Source: Paraspadella gotoi (Eukaryota > Chaetognatha). From it: 64,000 nt of DNA. The stretch is from the NCBI GenBank assembly GCA_051294375.1, contig CM119263.1, positions 31,417,476 to 31,481,475 of the forward strand, read 5' to 3'. Of the stretch, positions 20,544 through 40,487 are shown piece after piece. The position numbers were made by a program, and so were the translations under genes. Each line of letters begins with the position of its first letter. Within the stretch, counting starts at the first letter, position 1. The notes below the pieces were generated by a model. That model did no database searches. It was given only the letters and a program-made list of their open reading frames with translations, and was not told where the DNA came from.

Positions 20544-22546
20544 GGAGGATGAAGAGGGGGCAGAGGGACAAAAAGGCGATGGAACTAAAGCGATTGGATT
20601 AACTCGTTTAGTGGCACTTATGCGATGGGGAACATCGAGGGTGATGGGAACTTCAAAGGCAATTGAACTAAAGTTGTCATGTATCTTGACTTTTGAGACA
20701 AATTCCCCAGAGTATCATTTTTGGGGCGCCTGGGGTACGTGGGGAGGATTAAGGGGCGACAAGAGAGACGAGGCCTGATGATGAAGATTGAAAATAAATT
20801 GCCAACTGATCTTTGTTTTTTTTTATAGCCGAGTCGTTAAAAATATAAAAGGAAGAAAACCTACTAGTCAACAATTTAGTTTTCTATGAAATTTGCTAAT
20901 TCAGCGACAATAAGATTAAAGATTCTCTCCTCTTTTCTGTAAATAGTAACACTGTTTATTATCTCATCAAATAATGAAGGATTCTTTTTCAAAAAAAAAA
21001 GGGAAAACAATTTCAGCAAAACTCAAAACGAAAGTCCGTTTACTTGATAGTTTTTCATTTTCAATATTTAAAAGAAAAGAAAAAATTGCTCCTTTTTTTC
21101 TTGTTGGAAGCGAAAGAAGATATGAGCGAGAGTCTGAAGTAAGGAGAGGGGATTGGGAGAGAGAGAGAGAGAAAGATAAGAGCGAGGAGGTGGGGAGAGT
21201 GAATTGGGAGAGACAGAGAAAGATAAGAGCGGGGAGGTGGGGAGAGAAGAGAGATATAAGAGTGGGGAGAGGGGAATGCGGCGATTTTTAAGGGAGCGAT
21301 GAAGACATATCTAAGGATGCTGATATCTAGGAGGTGTGCCGATGAGAGGTTGGAGGAGGCGATTAACGAAGGGGTTGTGCCGGCGATAAAGGCCGAAACG
21401 AAATCCAATGAGATTCGCTCTCATCTCGTTTTTCGCCCGACGCGACGGCTCGTGGGTGGAAAGACTCCAGGGGGGCGGACTAAGGGGGGAAATGGGGTCG
21501 ATATAAGGTGGTCGGGGGTCGATGGAGGGTGGGATGGGCTTTGATCGACCAGGCGCGTGCCTTTCGGGCTGCAAGAAAGAGGAGCGTGGGTGGAAATCCC
21601 AAGGGCGGCTGCCGGATGGGAGGATGAGGAGACCAGGATGGGAGGTGAAAAACGCCCGCGGATTAAAATGAGAAACCAATTCGGTTGTGATTTTTAAACC
21701 CGAAAATTAAAAGATTTTTAAAAGAAAGTTGTAATTTATTTTACTTTTTTTTTTAACTTTAAAGTTTTGATTCTCACGATTTTGAGGCGAAACACGATGA
21801 CCGGAGCCGCGATGACTCTGTCTTAATCTCTCTCTCTCCTACCCATTTCTCTCACTCAATCTTATTATCTATCCACACCTCTCTCTTGCCATTCGTCTCC
21901 GCAAGAATCGTAACGTGTTTCTCTTTGCTTATCTTATCTTTACATAATTTAAACCCCTCTCCATCTCACTCCTTAGTATCTCCATCTCTCTCATTTCGCC
22001 CCATAACCTCATTCGAACCAAAACATAAAGAAACCGAAAAATTTTCATTTTAGAGAAAAAAAACTTTTCGATTTATTTTTTCAAACATAAAACGTGAAAC
22101 ATGAAATGAAAAAAAAACCCTCTGGCTTCGGAGAAATATGACTAACTAAAACGGCTAAATCGAAATGAGACGAGCTAAGACCCCAAAAAATACGAAGAAA
22201 TATATTTCGTCCTATTTCGCCTTCGCATTGCGGCGAATTTCGGCCTTTTTTTTATCTTCGTCACTTTAGTTAATCGATTATTCATAGTCACTTTCTTTTT
22301 ATTTATTCAACGACGCTTTTTCTTCTTTACTTCTTTCTTTCTTTTTTATTATTATTTTTTTTTATCTTTGTTTGCTTTCAAAAATTTTGAACGTTTTTTC
22401 TTAAATTTTCTTCATTTTTTTGCCTTCAGTGGAAGAACACTTATTCCATTTTTAAAATTTTCTTTCGTCTCCACTTTTTTCTCCCAATTTAATTTTTCTT
22501 TTTCAATTTTTCTCTTTTCAGTTTCGCTATTTTCTTCGTCCTCAAT
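20544..22546 (+). other. intergenic region between CFAP144 and the heat-shock gene
   Basis: It begins with the CFAP144 3' UTR (AATAAA near 20794). A purine-rich stretch at about 21120-21275 repeats an imperfect unit of about 50 bases containing AAAGATAAGAGCG and GGAGGTGGGGAGAG. A G-rich stretch follows to about 21660, then a pyrimidine-rich leader of the next gene. I saw no clear heat-shock element and no convincing gene; the open frames in the G-rich part have no recognisable domain. Confidence 0.5.
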
Positions 22547-30950
<8,404 letters not shown>

Positions 30951-31680
30951 AAGCCAAGAGTGTGAAGAGGATGCTTATCTTTTAGAATCGGAACATTATA
31001 AATTAACCATGTTAATAAACTATAAACTTTTAAAGAAACAAAGATTTCTTCATAATTTTACTTTAAGTTTAAGTTTAAAATATTATTGTGAAATTGTTGC
31101 TGTTGTTTTATTATTTTGTGGTTTGGACGGAAAAAAAGGGAAAAGCATTTTTTTCTAAATATAAAAGCTTTTTCGATTTATGGGAATCGGAATTGGAATT
31201 CATATGTCGATCGATTAAACGAAATAAAGTTGGGTTGATCTTCAGACATAAAAAAGTTAGATTTAGAAGGTAGGAGTTTACTGGAGATTGCAGCAGAGAG
31301 ACAACATTTATCTGAATAAAATAATTATAGTAAACTAGATAATGCCCTCAGCTCCAGTATGAGCTAAAATGAATGGATCCAGTCTATAGTGCAACAGTTT
31401 TCAAGTTTTAGCGATTCAATTTTATCTGTGTTATCGTAGTTTTATTGCAATTAAATGCGAAATCGAAAATTTAAAAAAAAAAAAAATTCGGTGTGAACAA
31501 CGACGATATGGTTTTCTTTAGCTAATTATTAAGACAGTATTTCGAATATTATAAAATTAAACACACGATATAAAATAACAATTAAAAAAAAACCAGTATA
31601 TAGGCCCTCATGAAAACAAATCGATATTTCGTGCTATAATGATATTACAGATCTAAAAAAAAGTTCATTAAAAAACTATC
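30951..31680 (+). other. convergent intergenic region after the heat-shock gene
   Basis: This is AT-rich sequence between the stop of the + strand heat-shock gene and the stop of the - strand paralogue A. A possible polyadenylation region with TTAATAAACT lies about 60 bases after the stop. Nothing else was recognised. Confidence 0.5.
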
Positions 31681-33060
31681 TCACTCGATCCTCGCCCTTT
31701 TCGCCCTCTCCTCCCCCCCCTCCTCCTCCCCCCACTTCCTCTTCCTCGCCAATCTCCATATTTCCTCCCTCTTCTCCCTCAATTTCTCAATCGCTACGAT
31801 CGCGTCCTCATACGCGTTCGTCGCTTTCATCAGCGCTTCCGTTTCTTTCTTCAACGCTTCCGTCATTCGCTCCAATGCTTCCATCCATTTATAACTGGCA
31901 AGGGTTTCGCGAGTGGCGGCTTCGACTACCCACGAACAGGCTTCCTCTTCTGCTAATTCCTTTTCTCCATCTCTTTCTTCTTCTTCTTCCTCTTCTTCTT
32001 TTTCCTGATATTCTTCCTCTTCCTCTCTCTCTCCAACCACTACAATCTTTACTCTCCTCAGTTCCCTCAACGTTTGCTTTCCAATCACGGCAGCTACCAA
32101 TTCTTGAAGGGCCGCTCGATGCTTCGCCCTTGATTCTTCCAATACTTTCGCCGCCAAATTCCTGACCTCAGAAGCGATTCCGACGTCCGCCTCCGCTTTT
32201 TCGGTCGCTTCTTTCGCTGCCTCCGCGATGCGCGTCGCCTCCCGCCAATCGGACAGGGCGGCCTTCGAGACTGATTCCGTTGCTGGCGAGTGGGAGAAAG
32301 GAGTTCAACCTGTTTAGCTAATCATCCATAAGACGATTGAAAAATATTAAAAAATAAAAACCACTCAAAGAATATTTAGTCTAAAGGTTTTAAAGTCTAA
32401 ATACAAAAAAATAAATGCGATCAAAAAAATGAACTTTTATAAATATTTATTTCATTTTATTTTCCTCTAATCCCCTTATAGTTAATTAATTTGACTCACC
32501 GTCGTTGTCTTCTAGGAGAAGAACAATTTCTGTGAAATTAACCGAGATCGTCTCGATGTTGTTGTTGTTGTTATCGTGTTGGTTGAAGTTTGGTGTTCCT
32601 TTTTTGAAGAAGGAAAGAAAGAATTTTACATTTTTACTTGTATTATCCTCACACATTTTTCTTCTTTACTCCACCTCTCCTACTTTCTTTCAATTTTTTT
32701 TTTCCCTCTCTCTTTCCTCCCTCTCTCTTTCCTTTCCTCCCTTCCATTCACTTTCTCTTCCTATCACTGCTCCTCCCTCTTTTCTTTCCTTATTCCTATT
32801 AATTCTCCTTCCTTTCCTCCTTCACACTTTCTTTTTTCTCCTACTTCCCTATTTCTAACACTTAATTCCTCCGATATGACCTTCATCAATGATGAATCAT
32901 CATTCTTTTTACCTTTCTTTCCTTGTTGAACATCTTTGTGCATATTGTCTAAATTTTTTTTATTTTCTCCTTCTTTGTCCTCTTCTTTTAATTCACCAGT
33001 TTTTCTTATGATTTGGCCCATGATGTTATCATTCAAGTTTTTTTTGATATTCCGATACAT
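31681..33060 (-). CDS. acidic coiled-coil family protein, paralogue A
   Basis: I do not recognise this family. Best model in transcription order: 33060-32913, 32598-32500, 32282-31681, both introns in phase 1, giving 282 residues. A two-exon alternative starts at the ATG at 32656. The protein has a Lys-rich head, an Asn run (HDNNNNN), then E-D-N-D at the second intron. A long Ala/Glu helical block starts DWREATRIAEAA and ends in LRRVKIVVVGE. Next come a Glu tract, LAEEEACSWVVEA, another helical block, and the tail KRARIE, which resembles a nuclear localisation signal. Paralogues B and C share the order of these parts and the intron position before the (D/E)WR motif. Helical scaffold or nuclear acidic protein is only an inference. 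The first acceptor, AAAAAAG, is weak. Confidence 0.6.
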
Positions 33061-33342
33061 TTAATATTGAGTATTGAAGATTTTTAAAGCTAAATTGTTC
33101 TACTTATCAGTCTTTTGTTCTAGAGTTTTTTCAGACCCAAATTATTAATGAACAAGAGGATCAAAATAAGTACTTTCATAAGGCTAGATAGCTTGCTTAC
33201 TATAACTTTTACAAATCGCAAAATATGATAATGGAATAACTCATATTTCATCAATTATGACTTTTCATTTCCAAAGTCCCATTTTTCTTTCAAATGAAAA
33301 GATGATTTTTTATTGTACTTAAAAGTGAATCAAGAATTATAG

Positions 33343-33446
33343 AGTGATGGAGGCCTTAAACCACCAAAGCCTGTCCAAAGTCAGGGGCAAGATAGCTTAT
33401 TTATTAAATGTATGGATAATTTTTATATTGGTTGTACCAATTTCAT
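33343..33446 (+). repeat. 105-bp dispersed repeat, copy 5
   Basis: A nearly full copy, from GATGGAGGCCTTAAACCACC to TTGTACCAATTTCAT, in the 3' flank of paralogue B. It differs from the copy inside the hAT-type element at only a few positions. Confidence 0.85.
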
Positions 33447-33497
33447 TCAAAAATAGATAGTTCAATATTTATTTCGCTTTGGCTTAGAAAAATCGTG

Positions 33498-34384
33498 TCA
33501 ATTTCCTCTATTTCTCCTCTTCCTCCACCCTCGCCCTCTAAACCCTCTATTCCTTCTCCTCTTCCTCCACCCTTGCCCTCTTAACCCTCTCTTCCTCCTC
33601 CTCCTCTTCCTCCACCCTCGCCCTCTTACCCTCTCTTCCTCCTCCTCTTTCTCCACCCTCGTTCTCTTAACCCTCTCTTCCTCCTCCTCTTTCTCCACCC
33701 TCGTCCTCTTAACCCTCTCTTCCTCCACAACCCTCCTCCTCTTCTCCATCATCTTGACCACATTTTTCTTTTTGTTCAACATTCCCATCAGCTTCTCTAT
33801 GGCCTCATAAGCTCTGCCCTCTTTAATCAGCGCCGCCACCTGTACTTTGTTTGCCTCTGCCCATTTCTGATAAGCAGACTCTGTGACCCACAAATTCACT
33901 TCTTCCTCCACCAAATTCTTTTCGCCCTCTTCCTCCTCATTGTCATCTTCCTCCTCGTTTTCCTCTTCCTCCTCATTGTCCTCGTTTTCCTCTTCCTCCT
34001 CATTGTCCTCTTCCTCCTCGTTTTCCTCTTCCTCCTCGTTGTCCTCTTCCTCCTCATTGTCCTCATCCTCCTCATTGTCCTCTTCCTCCTTTTTGTCCTC
34101 TTCCTCCTCTTTGTTCTCTTCCTCCCCTTTATCATCATTGTCCTCTTCCTTCACCATCACCCTCGTTGTCCACAACTCTGACAACACCGTCATTGCCAAC
34201 ACTGCAGCCGCGTATTCCCTGAAGACGACGTTGGCCATCTTCCACGCTTCTTCCATATCTTTTTCTGCCGAAAGAGAGCGCTTAGGTGCGACCTCCGTTT
34301 CCGCTTTTGTTTCCACAGCCGCCTTCAAGCTCTCTTCCACGAGCTGCTTGGTCTCTCGCCATTCCTCCACTGCAGCATTTGTCT
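33498..34384 (-). CDS. acidic coiled-coil family protein, paralogue B (5' exons missing, 3' frameshift)
   Basis: This is a single large exon with a phase-1 acceptor (TTACAG|AG) at 34384. It encodes about 295 residues of the same architecture as paralogues A and C: EEWRETKQLVEES, a helical block ending in TTRVMVKEE, an Asp/Glu/Asn tract of some 70 residues, LVEEEVNLWVTESAY, then Lys/Arg/Glu repeats of RVKRTRVEKEEEE type. A base appears lost in one repeat near 33628 (GGTAAG where neighbouring units have GGTTAAG). This converts the rest into a Gly/Arg-rich sequence. In the other frame the repeats continue and stop soon after KRARVEEEEKE, like the ends of A and C. Upstream exons were not found; an unrelated repeat begins about 150 bases upstream. 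It may be a pseudogene. Confidence 0.55.
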
Positions 34385-34534
34385 CTGTAAGCGATGAGTG
34401 TAAGAGAATGGTTTAAAATACATGAAGTTACGAAGGAGAGAGAATTAATTGTAATGGTAAAACTAATAGAGGTAAAAAATAGCAATGACTAAAGAGACAG
34501 AGACTTATCAGACTTAAAAGCAAATCTCGACTCT

Positions 34535-35372
34535 ATAATCCGGTCGGTCCGTCGTTCCTCCCCCTTAATCTTGTCGGGCAATAACTTGTCAGAAAATCAA
34601 ATTATGATAAATTGTGCAAAAAAAAATGATGTCTGTCCGTCCGTCCAACTTTAGCACAAAGAAATCCAATTACTCGTGATTGGATTGATAGATTGAAATG
34701 AAATTTTGTGTGTGCGTAGGGAAGTGTGTGATTGAGCTTGATATAAAGTTTCAATGGAAACGTGCGAGTGGAAATGAGTTAAAATGAAAAAAACATAAGT
34801 CACATTTACTTAAATCTTTTTCCTGATTTGAACCCAAAATTACTCTAATTAATCATAATTGGACGGATGGATTAAGATGAAATTTTGTGTGTGGGTAGAA
34901 AAGTGTGTGATGAAGCTGGATCTAAAGTTTCGATGGAATCGTGCGAGTGGAAATGAGTTTTCATGGAAAAAACCAAAGTCAAGTTAACTTGAATTTTTGT
35001 TATTTATACTTCCTCATAATTTTTTAATTAATTAAATAATTTTTAAAGTGAAAAAAGATGCAATTTGAAAAAAATGGTGCAAGTTGCAAAAATTATGGAA
35101 GTTGAAATAATGATGCGAATTTAAAAAATGATGCGAGTTAAAAAAATGATGCAAGTTGAAAAAATGATGCAAATTAAAAAATGAAGTTAAAAATGAAGTT
35201 AAAAAATAATAATACTTAAAAAATTATATGATTGTATTACTGGTTTGGTATGGTACGACCTTTTATGATCACAAATTCAAAGAAGTATCGTCATTTATCA
35301 TCTGATTAGCTGATAACCGCTTAATTATCGTAGGCAGATCCGACATTGTTTGCTCAAACTTGTTACTAATTT
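34535..35372 (+). mobile_element. unclassified repeat 'R', copy 1
   Basis: It starts with CGGTCGGTCCGTCG-type sequence. It then has GTCCGTCCGTCC followed by two units about 190 bases apart containing GTGTGTGATTGAGCT and CGTGCGAGTGGAAATGAGTT. An array of short AAAAATGATGCAAGTT-like units follows, and the end is TAGGCAGATCCGACATTGTT. The same order is found at 53.57-56.77 kb. No protein is visible. Confidence 0.75.
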
Positions 35373-36101
35373 TAAGAGCGTAATTTCCTTCGAACCTTTG
35401 TTGTTTTCCTTTGTTATGCGTTTGACGAGTTTCGCACAAATTTTGTCAACTTTGTGGATATATTTCTTGAGCAACTTGATGATTTCAACTAATTGTAAAG
35501 AAATTTTTCTATTGAAAACGTGCGTTTTGTAATTGATAGAGCATTTTGTAAAGTTTCAGTGGATTTAAATTATATTACCCTTTTAAATGTTTAATTTAAG
35601 TGGTCATTTTGTCCACTTAAAATTAAAAAAATTGTTGAGTAATAAAGAATAATTGGATGAATTCAAAATACTTTATTGAAATCCTATATATTTTGTTATA
35701 AAATTGGTGTAAATATTCACTCAATAAATAATATATGTCAAATAAAATGTTTTGCCCTTAATTCTAGACCGGCTAAGTTAAGTTTTAAACTTACAATATT
35801 GTAAGTAAATAACATAGCTAGACCCTGCAGACACAATCAATATTTTTTCGCCGTCCGGTTTATACTTCAAATGGATGTACGCTTTAACATAGCAAGTAAA
35901 AAGGCCGTACATATTCATTGGGCTTTATTTTTCCCCATTTTACCCATTCATCCTGCGGAGTTCACATTATCAATTTGTGTTCTCTCATATTTCATTACTT
36001 GGTCTCTCCTTTTCCTCTTCTTCATTTTCCCTCTTTTTGAATTTTATTTCATATTGAATATGACATTATGTATATACTCTCTTTTCGTTGTTTTTTGAGG
36101 T
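35373..36101 (+). other. intergenic sequence up to assembly gap
   Basis: AT-rich sequence. Its last part (35877-36067) is a direct copy of a segment inserted in the right arm of the next inverted repeat (38551-38738), sharing GTACGCTTTAACATAGCAAG and TCATCCTGCGGAGTTCACAT. It therefore probably belongs to that element rather than to unique DNA. Confidence 0.6.
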
Positions 36102-36126
36102 NNNNNNNNNNNNNNNNNNNNNNNNN
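36102..36126. other. assembly gap (25 N)
   Basis: Undetermined bases. The sequence immediately after the gap is the outer end of an inverted-repeat arm. Confidence 1.
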
Positions 36127-36281
36127 AAATAAAAATAAATATATTATCTATCGGAAAACAAACAAAATATTTTTAAAACAGACTATAATTTTAATATAAT
36201 ATATTAGGCAAAAAACTCGCTAAAAAAATACAACATTTTTCAATTGAAGTAATCCTCTCTTTTTCGTTGTTACTATTAATT

Positions 36282-36347
36282 AGAGAATTGACAAAGTTTT
36301 TGTTTGCAAATAAAATTCGTTGCAAACAAAAACTTTGTCAATTCTCT
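36282..36347. repeat. perfect hairpin, 28-bp stem and 10-base loop
   Basis: The stem begins AGAGAATTGACAAAGTTTTT, continues to GTTTGCAA, and is followed after ten bases by its exact complement. The same structure recurs at 39576-39641 in the other arm. A perfect stem in both arms argues either for function or for recent origin. Confidence 0.9.
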
Positions 36348-37250
36348 AACATTTTTCTAATAGAGATTTCTGTTAGAAACTGACTGCCCAACTTCACAAA
36401 CGACATTGGGAGAAATTCCGGTAGAAAACATTTGTAAAAACGCACGATTCCGATAGCGTTGCATCTCAAGAGCTCGACTTTTTGTTCTTGTAGCATTTGA
36501 TAAAGAATTTACTATCAAACAAGCCAGGAGAAATGGATTACTCATCTCATATAATTAAAGAGAAAAGAGAGAGAGAAGGAGACATTATGGCAACAGCCGG
36601 GTTGCCTGTGATGCCCATTGGGATGGGGCATCTCACTGTTGGCTTTGGGGGCTTCCGACCCTCAGTGACGCCTCCAGTCAGTGGCGCGGTTACCCTAGGA
36701 CGGTCTCGCTTTGCCAACGCAGAGGGAAGTCGTTAGGACTGTGGATGGAACACTACGCCTGGATGGTGTGTTCCCCCTCTGAGCCAATGGATTTGGCTGA
36801 AGGATGGTGGACGTGAGGCGGTGTGAATATACCGTCACAACATATAAATAAAATAGAGGATATTTGTTTGTTTTGATAAAAACGTAACAAAACATGTTTA
36901 ATAACTGGTCTGACCCAATTTTAAGGACATCGATGATAAGAAGCTGTATATAAATTTTCAGCTTCATACACCCATACACACAACGACAACGACGAGCCAC
37001 TTAAGTGCAAAACCACAGCAAAATCGTCGCAATCGCTTTGCGTTTGCGACGATAAAAAGTATGAAAGTAATCCAAACTTGAATTTAATATTAAAAATCTC
37101 TCATACTAATTAACCAATTTATTTTGTTTCTTCAAAAAATTTTGAGTTTCACAATTATGCAATTTAAGGTGACTACAACAGAATATCATATTCAATATTA
37201 GGACAAAAACAGTTTTATTTGACAACGATTTAATTGACACAATTTAGTCA

Positions 37251-37287
37251 GACATGTTTCGGCTCTTTCTCTTAGAGCCTTCATTAG
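37251..37287 (-). ncRNA. hammerhead-like ribozyme motif, degenerate copy
   Basis: On the minus strand this reads CTAATGA, a GGCTC/GAGCC stem, GAAAC and ATGTC. The otherwise invariant G of CTGANGA is A here, so this copy is predicted to be inactive. Confidence 0.55.
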
Positions 37288-37687
37288 TGCTTTTGACAAT
37301 CAATATTTAGTCTGTTGAAGTAAGTTTTGAGAGAGAGAGAGAGAGAGAGAGAAAAATTGAGGGGAGAGTTTCCAACAAAGAATAAGGTAAGGGACAGTGG
37401 TCAGATGTGAGGACAGCTGAAGGTAAGGAGAGGGAAGAAGTAAGTCTTTGAAAAATGAAAAAGAGTGAGAGAGAGAGAGAGCAAAGCAAAAATTTAAACA
37501 ATACATTTAGCAATGTACAACAGAGATAAAGTGCATTAAATAATCTAAATATAAACTGAAATTAAATGTTAACAACAGAATAAATAAGTTAGTAGAATAA
37601 GTGAAATTTGAAATAGAAAATAAGTGGTGAGGGATAGATAAGTAAAGAAAAGTGAAAGTAAGTAAAAGAAAGAGCTCAAAAATGAGC

Positions 37688-38043
37688 TAGCCCCCCCGGC
37701 CGGGCAAATGGAGGACGTTGACGATAAGGTCGGGTCATTGGCCTGTCATAGGTTGCGAGGGTATATATGTAGAGTTTGTCATGCTGGGATCCGGAAGAGA
37801 TCCGCCTGGGAAAATGCCAAGTGCTACTCGTATATCCCTTTGGCCTGATAAGCCTGCCGACAGCCCTCCTCTCACCTGACGGTGAGGCAGGCAGTTGCCT
37901 GTTCTGGCCTGTTTTGCTACAGGAGATACAGACTCCTCTCCCTCCTCCTGTAGCCGTCGTTTTGGGCGACGCTCAGCGCGAGGAGAGTCGCGCCAAGTTG
38001 CTACAGGCTCAGGAAAGGTATCGGACGTCCATTGCCTGCTGAG
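37688..38043 (+). other. spacer of inverted repeat 1
   Basis: About 356 bases between the two arms, more GC-rich than the surroundings, with a CCCCCCCGGCCGGG start. One open frame crosses it, but it has no recognisable domain and no GIY-YIG motif. Confidence 0.6.
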
Positions 38044-38252
38044 AGGCTCATTTTTGAGCTCTTTCTTTTACTTACTTTCACTTTCTTTACTTATCTATCC
38101 CTCACCACTTATTTTCTATTTCAAATTTCACTTTATTCTACTAACTTATTTATTTCTGTTGTTAACATTTAATTTCAGTTTATATTTAGATTATTTAATG
38201 CACTTTATCTCTGTTGTACATTGCTAAATGTATTGTTTAAATTTTTGCTTTG

Positions 38253-38285
<33 letters not shown>

Positions 38286-39796
38286 ACTCTTTTTCATTTT
38301 TCAAAGACTTACTTCTTCCCTCTCCTTACCTTCAGCTGTCCTCACATCTGACCACTGTCCCTTACCTTATTCTTTGTTGGAAACTCTCCCTCAATTTTTT
38401 CTCTATCTCTCTCTCTCTCAAAACTTACTTCAACAGAGACTAAATATTGATTGTCAAAAGCACTGATGAAGGCTCTAAGAGAAAGAGCCGAAACATGTCT
38501 AAATTGTGTCAATTAAATCGTTGTCAAATAAAACTGTTTTTGTCCTAATTGTACGCTTTAACATAGCAAGTAAAAAGGCCGTACATATTTATTGGGCTTT
38601 ATTTTTCCCATTTTACCCATTCATCCTGCGGAGTTCACATTATGAATTTGTGTTCTCTCATATTTTATTACTTGGTCTCTCCTTTTCCTCTTCTTCATTT
38701 TCCCTCTTGGATTTTATTTCATATTGAATATGATATTCTGTTGTAGTCACCTTAAATTGCATAATTGTGAAACTCAAAATTTTTTGAAGAAACAAAATAA
38801 ATTGGTTAATTAGTATGAGAGATTTTTAATATTAAATTCAAGTTTGGATTACTTTCATACTTTTTATCGTCGCAAACGCAAAGCGATTGCGACGATTTTG
38901 CTGTGGTTTTGCACTTAAGTGGCGTCGTCGTTGTCGTTTGTGTGTATGGGTGTATGAAGCTGAAAATTTATATACAGCTTCTTATCATCGATGTCCTTAA
39001 AATTGGGTCAGACCAGTTATTAAACATGTTTTGTTTACGTTTTATCAAAACAAACAAATATCCTCTATTTTATTTATATGTTGTGACGGTATATTCACAC
39101 CGCCTCACGTCCACCATCCTTCAGCCAAATCCATTGGCTCAGAGGGGGAACACACCATCCCAGGCGTAGTGTTCCATCCACAGTCCTAACGACTTCCCTC
39201 TGCGTTGGCAAAGCGAGACCGTCCTAGGGTAACCGCGCCACTGACTGGAGGCGTCACTGAGGGTCGGAAGCCCCCAAAGCCAACAGTGAGATGCCCCATC
39301 CCAATGGGCATCACAGGCAACCCGGCTGTTGCCATAATGTCTCCTTCTCTCTCTCTTTTCTCTTTTAATTATATGAGATGAGTAATCCATTTCTCCTGGC
39401 TTGTTTGATAGTAAATTCTTTATCAAATGCTACAAGAACAAAAAGTCGAGCTCTTGAGATGCAACGCTATCGGAATCGTGCGTTTTTACAAATGTTTTCT
39501 ACCGGAATTTCTCCCAATGTCGTTTGTGAAGTTGGGCAGTCAGTTTCTAACAGAAATCTCTATTAGAAAAATGTTAGAGAATTGACAAAGTTTTTGTTTG
39601 CAACGAATTTTATTTGCAAACAAAAACTTTGTCAATTCTCTAATTAATAGTAACAACGAAAAAGAGAGGATTACTTCAATTGAAAAATGTTGTATTTTTT
39701 TAGCGAGTTTTTTGCCTAATATATTATATTAAAATTATAGTCTGTTTTAAAAATATTTTGTTTGTTTTCCGATAGATAATATATTTATTTTTATTT
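38044..39796. repeat. inverted repeat 1, right arm
   Basis: Reverse complement of 36127-37687, differing by scattered substitutions and by an extra block of about 190 bases (38551-38738), which is a direct copy of 35877-36067. Its outer end stops about 50 bases before the next N gap, so the two arms and spacer fill nearly the whole contig between gaps. Confidence 0.8.
38463..38499 (+). ncRNA. hammerhead-like ribozyme motif
   Basis: The core order is complete: CTGATGA, then stem II GGCTC/GAGCC with loop TAAGAGAAA, then GAAAC, then ATGTC with the predicted cut after C38499. Stem III would be the very short AC/GT of ACATGT, as in minimal type I hammerheads reported for Penelope-like elements. 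One extra A lies between the conserved core and stem II, and stem I is poorly paired. Activity is therefore uncertain. Confidence 0.6.
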
Positions 39797-39847
39797 CTTC
39801 ACATTTGTTAAAAGATCTTTCCCTTTATTTTTATAATTATTTCCAAA

Positions 39848-39872
39848 NNNNNNNNNNNNNNNNNNNNNNNNN
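39848..39872. other. assembly gap (25 N)
   Basis: Undetermined bases. The sequence immediately after the gap is the outer end of the 3.9-kb inverted repeat. Confidence 1.
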
Positions 39873-40279
39873 TTGAGAATAAAGAGGACAAGAAAAAGGA
39901 GAATAAAGAGGACAAGGAAAAGGAGAATAAAGAGGACAAGAAAAAGGAGAATAAAGAGGACAAGGAAAAGAGAATAAAGAGGCCAAAAAAAAGGAGAATA
40001 AAGAGGACAAAGAAATTGAGAATAAAGAGGACAAGATAAAGAAGAATAAAGAGGACAAGAAAAAGGAGAATAAAGAGGACAAGAAAAATGAGAATAAAGA
40101 GGACAAGGAAAAGGACAATAAAGAGGACAAGGAAAAGGAGAATAAAGAGGACAAGAAAAAGGAGAATAAAGAGGACAAGAAAATTGAGAATAAAGAGGAC
40201 AAGAAAAAGGAGAATAAAGAGGACAAGAAAAAGAGGATGAATAAAGAGAAAAATGAGAATAAAGAGGACAAGGAATAGG
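39873..40279 (+). repeat. 24-bp minisatellite coding ENKEDKKK-type octapeptides (left arm)
   Basis: About 16 units of GAGAATAAAGAGGACAAGAA type. In the + strand frame each unit is eight residues (E-N-K-E-D-K-x-K). One single-base loss near 39967 shifts the frame relative to the mirror copy. No start codon or flanking exon is visible, so this is recorded as a repeat and not as a gene. Confidence 0.85.
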
Positions 40280-40487
40280 AGAATAAAGAGGAAAAGAAAA
40301 GGGGGAAAAGTGGACAAAGAGGAAATAAAAGAGGAATGATGATGAGGAGGAGCAGGAGGAGGAGGAGCTGTCCTCAAAAGTCAGAGAAAGCGATATTGTA
40401 GAAGAAAAAGGTGAGAGAGGATTAGGGAGAGAGAGAATGTAGTGAGCATCTCCTAAATTCAACTATCAATTAATCATAGTTCCATAC

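Larger units (their letters stand above)
36127..37687. repeat. inverted repeat 1, left arm (Penelope-like candidate)
   Basis: This arm is complementary to 38044-39796. The outer end begins directly at the N gap. It contains a perfect 28-bp-stem hairpin (36282-36347), a GC-richer block at about 36590-36840, a hammerhead-like motif on the minus strand (37251-37287), a (GA)n run and the inner boundary AGCTCAAAAATGAGC. It shares a layout with the Penelope-like element at 54-56 kb: a GA-rich block beside TTTCCAAC, then AAAG followed by GCTCAAA...GAGCT. That suggests the same element class. Confidence 0.75.

Noticed and set aside
22100-22546. Heat-shock elements upstream of the small HSP gene
   Set aside because: GAA and TTC words occur but never as nGAAnnTTCnnGAAn with correct spacing.
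39808-40462. Minus-strand Leu/Phe/Ser/Pro open frames across the 24-bp array
   Set aside because: They are shadows of a 24-bp repeat whose charged frame lies on the other strand; composition alone keeps them open.
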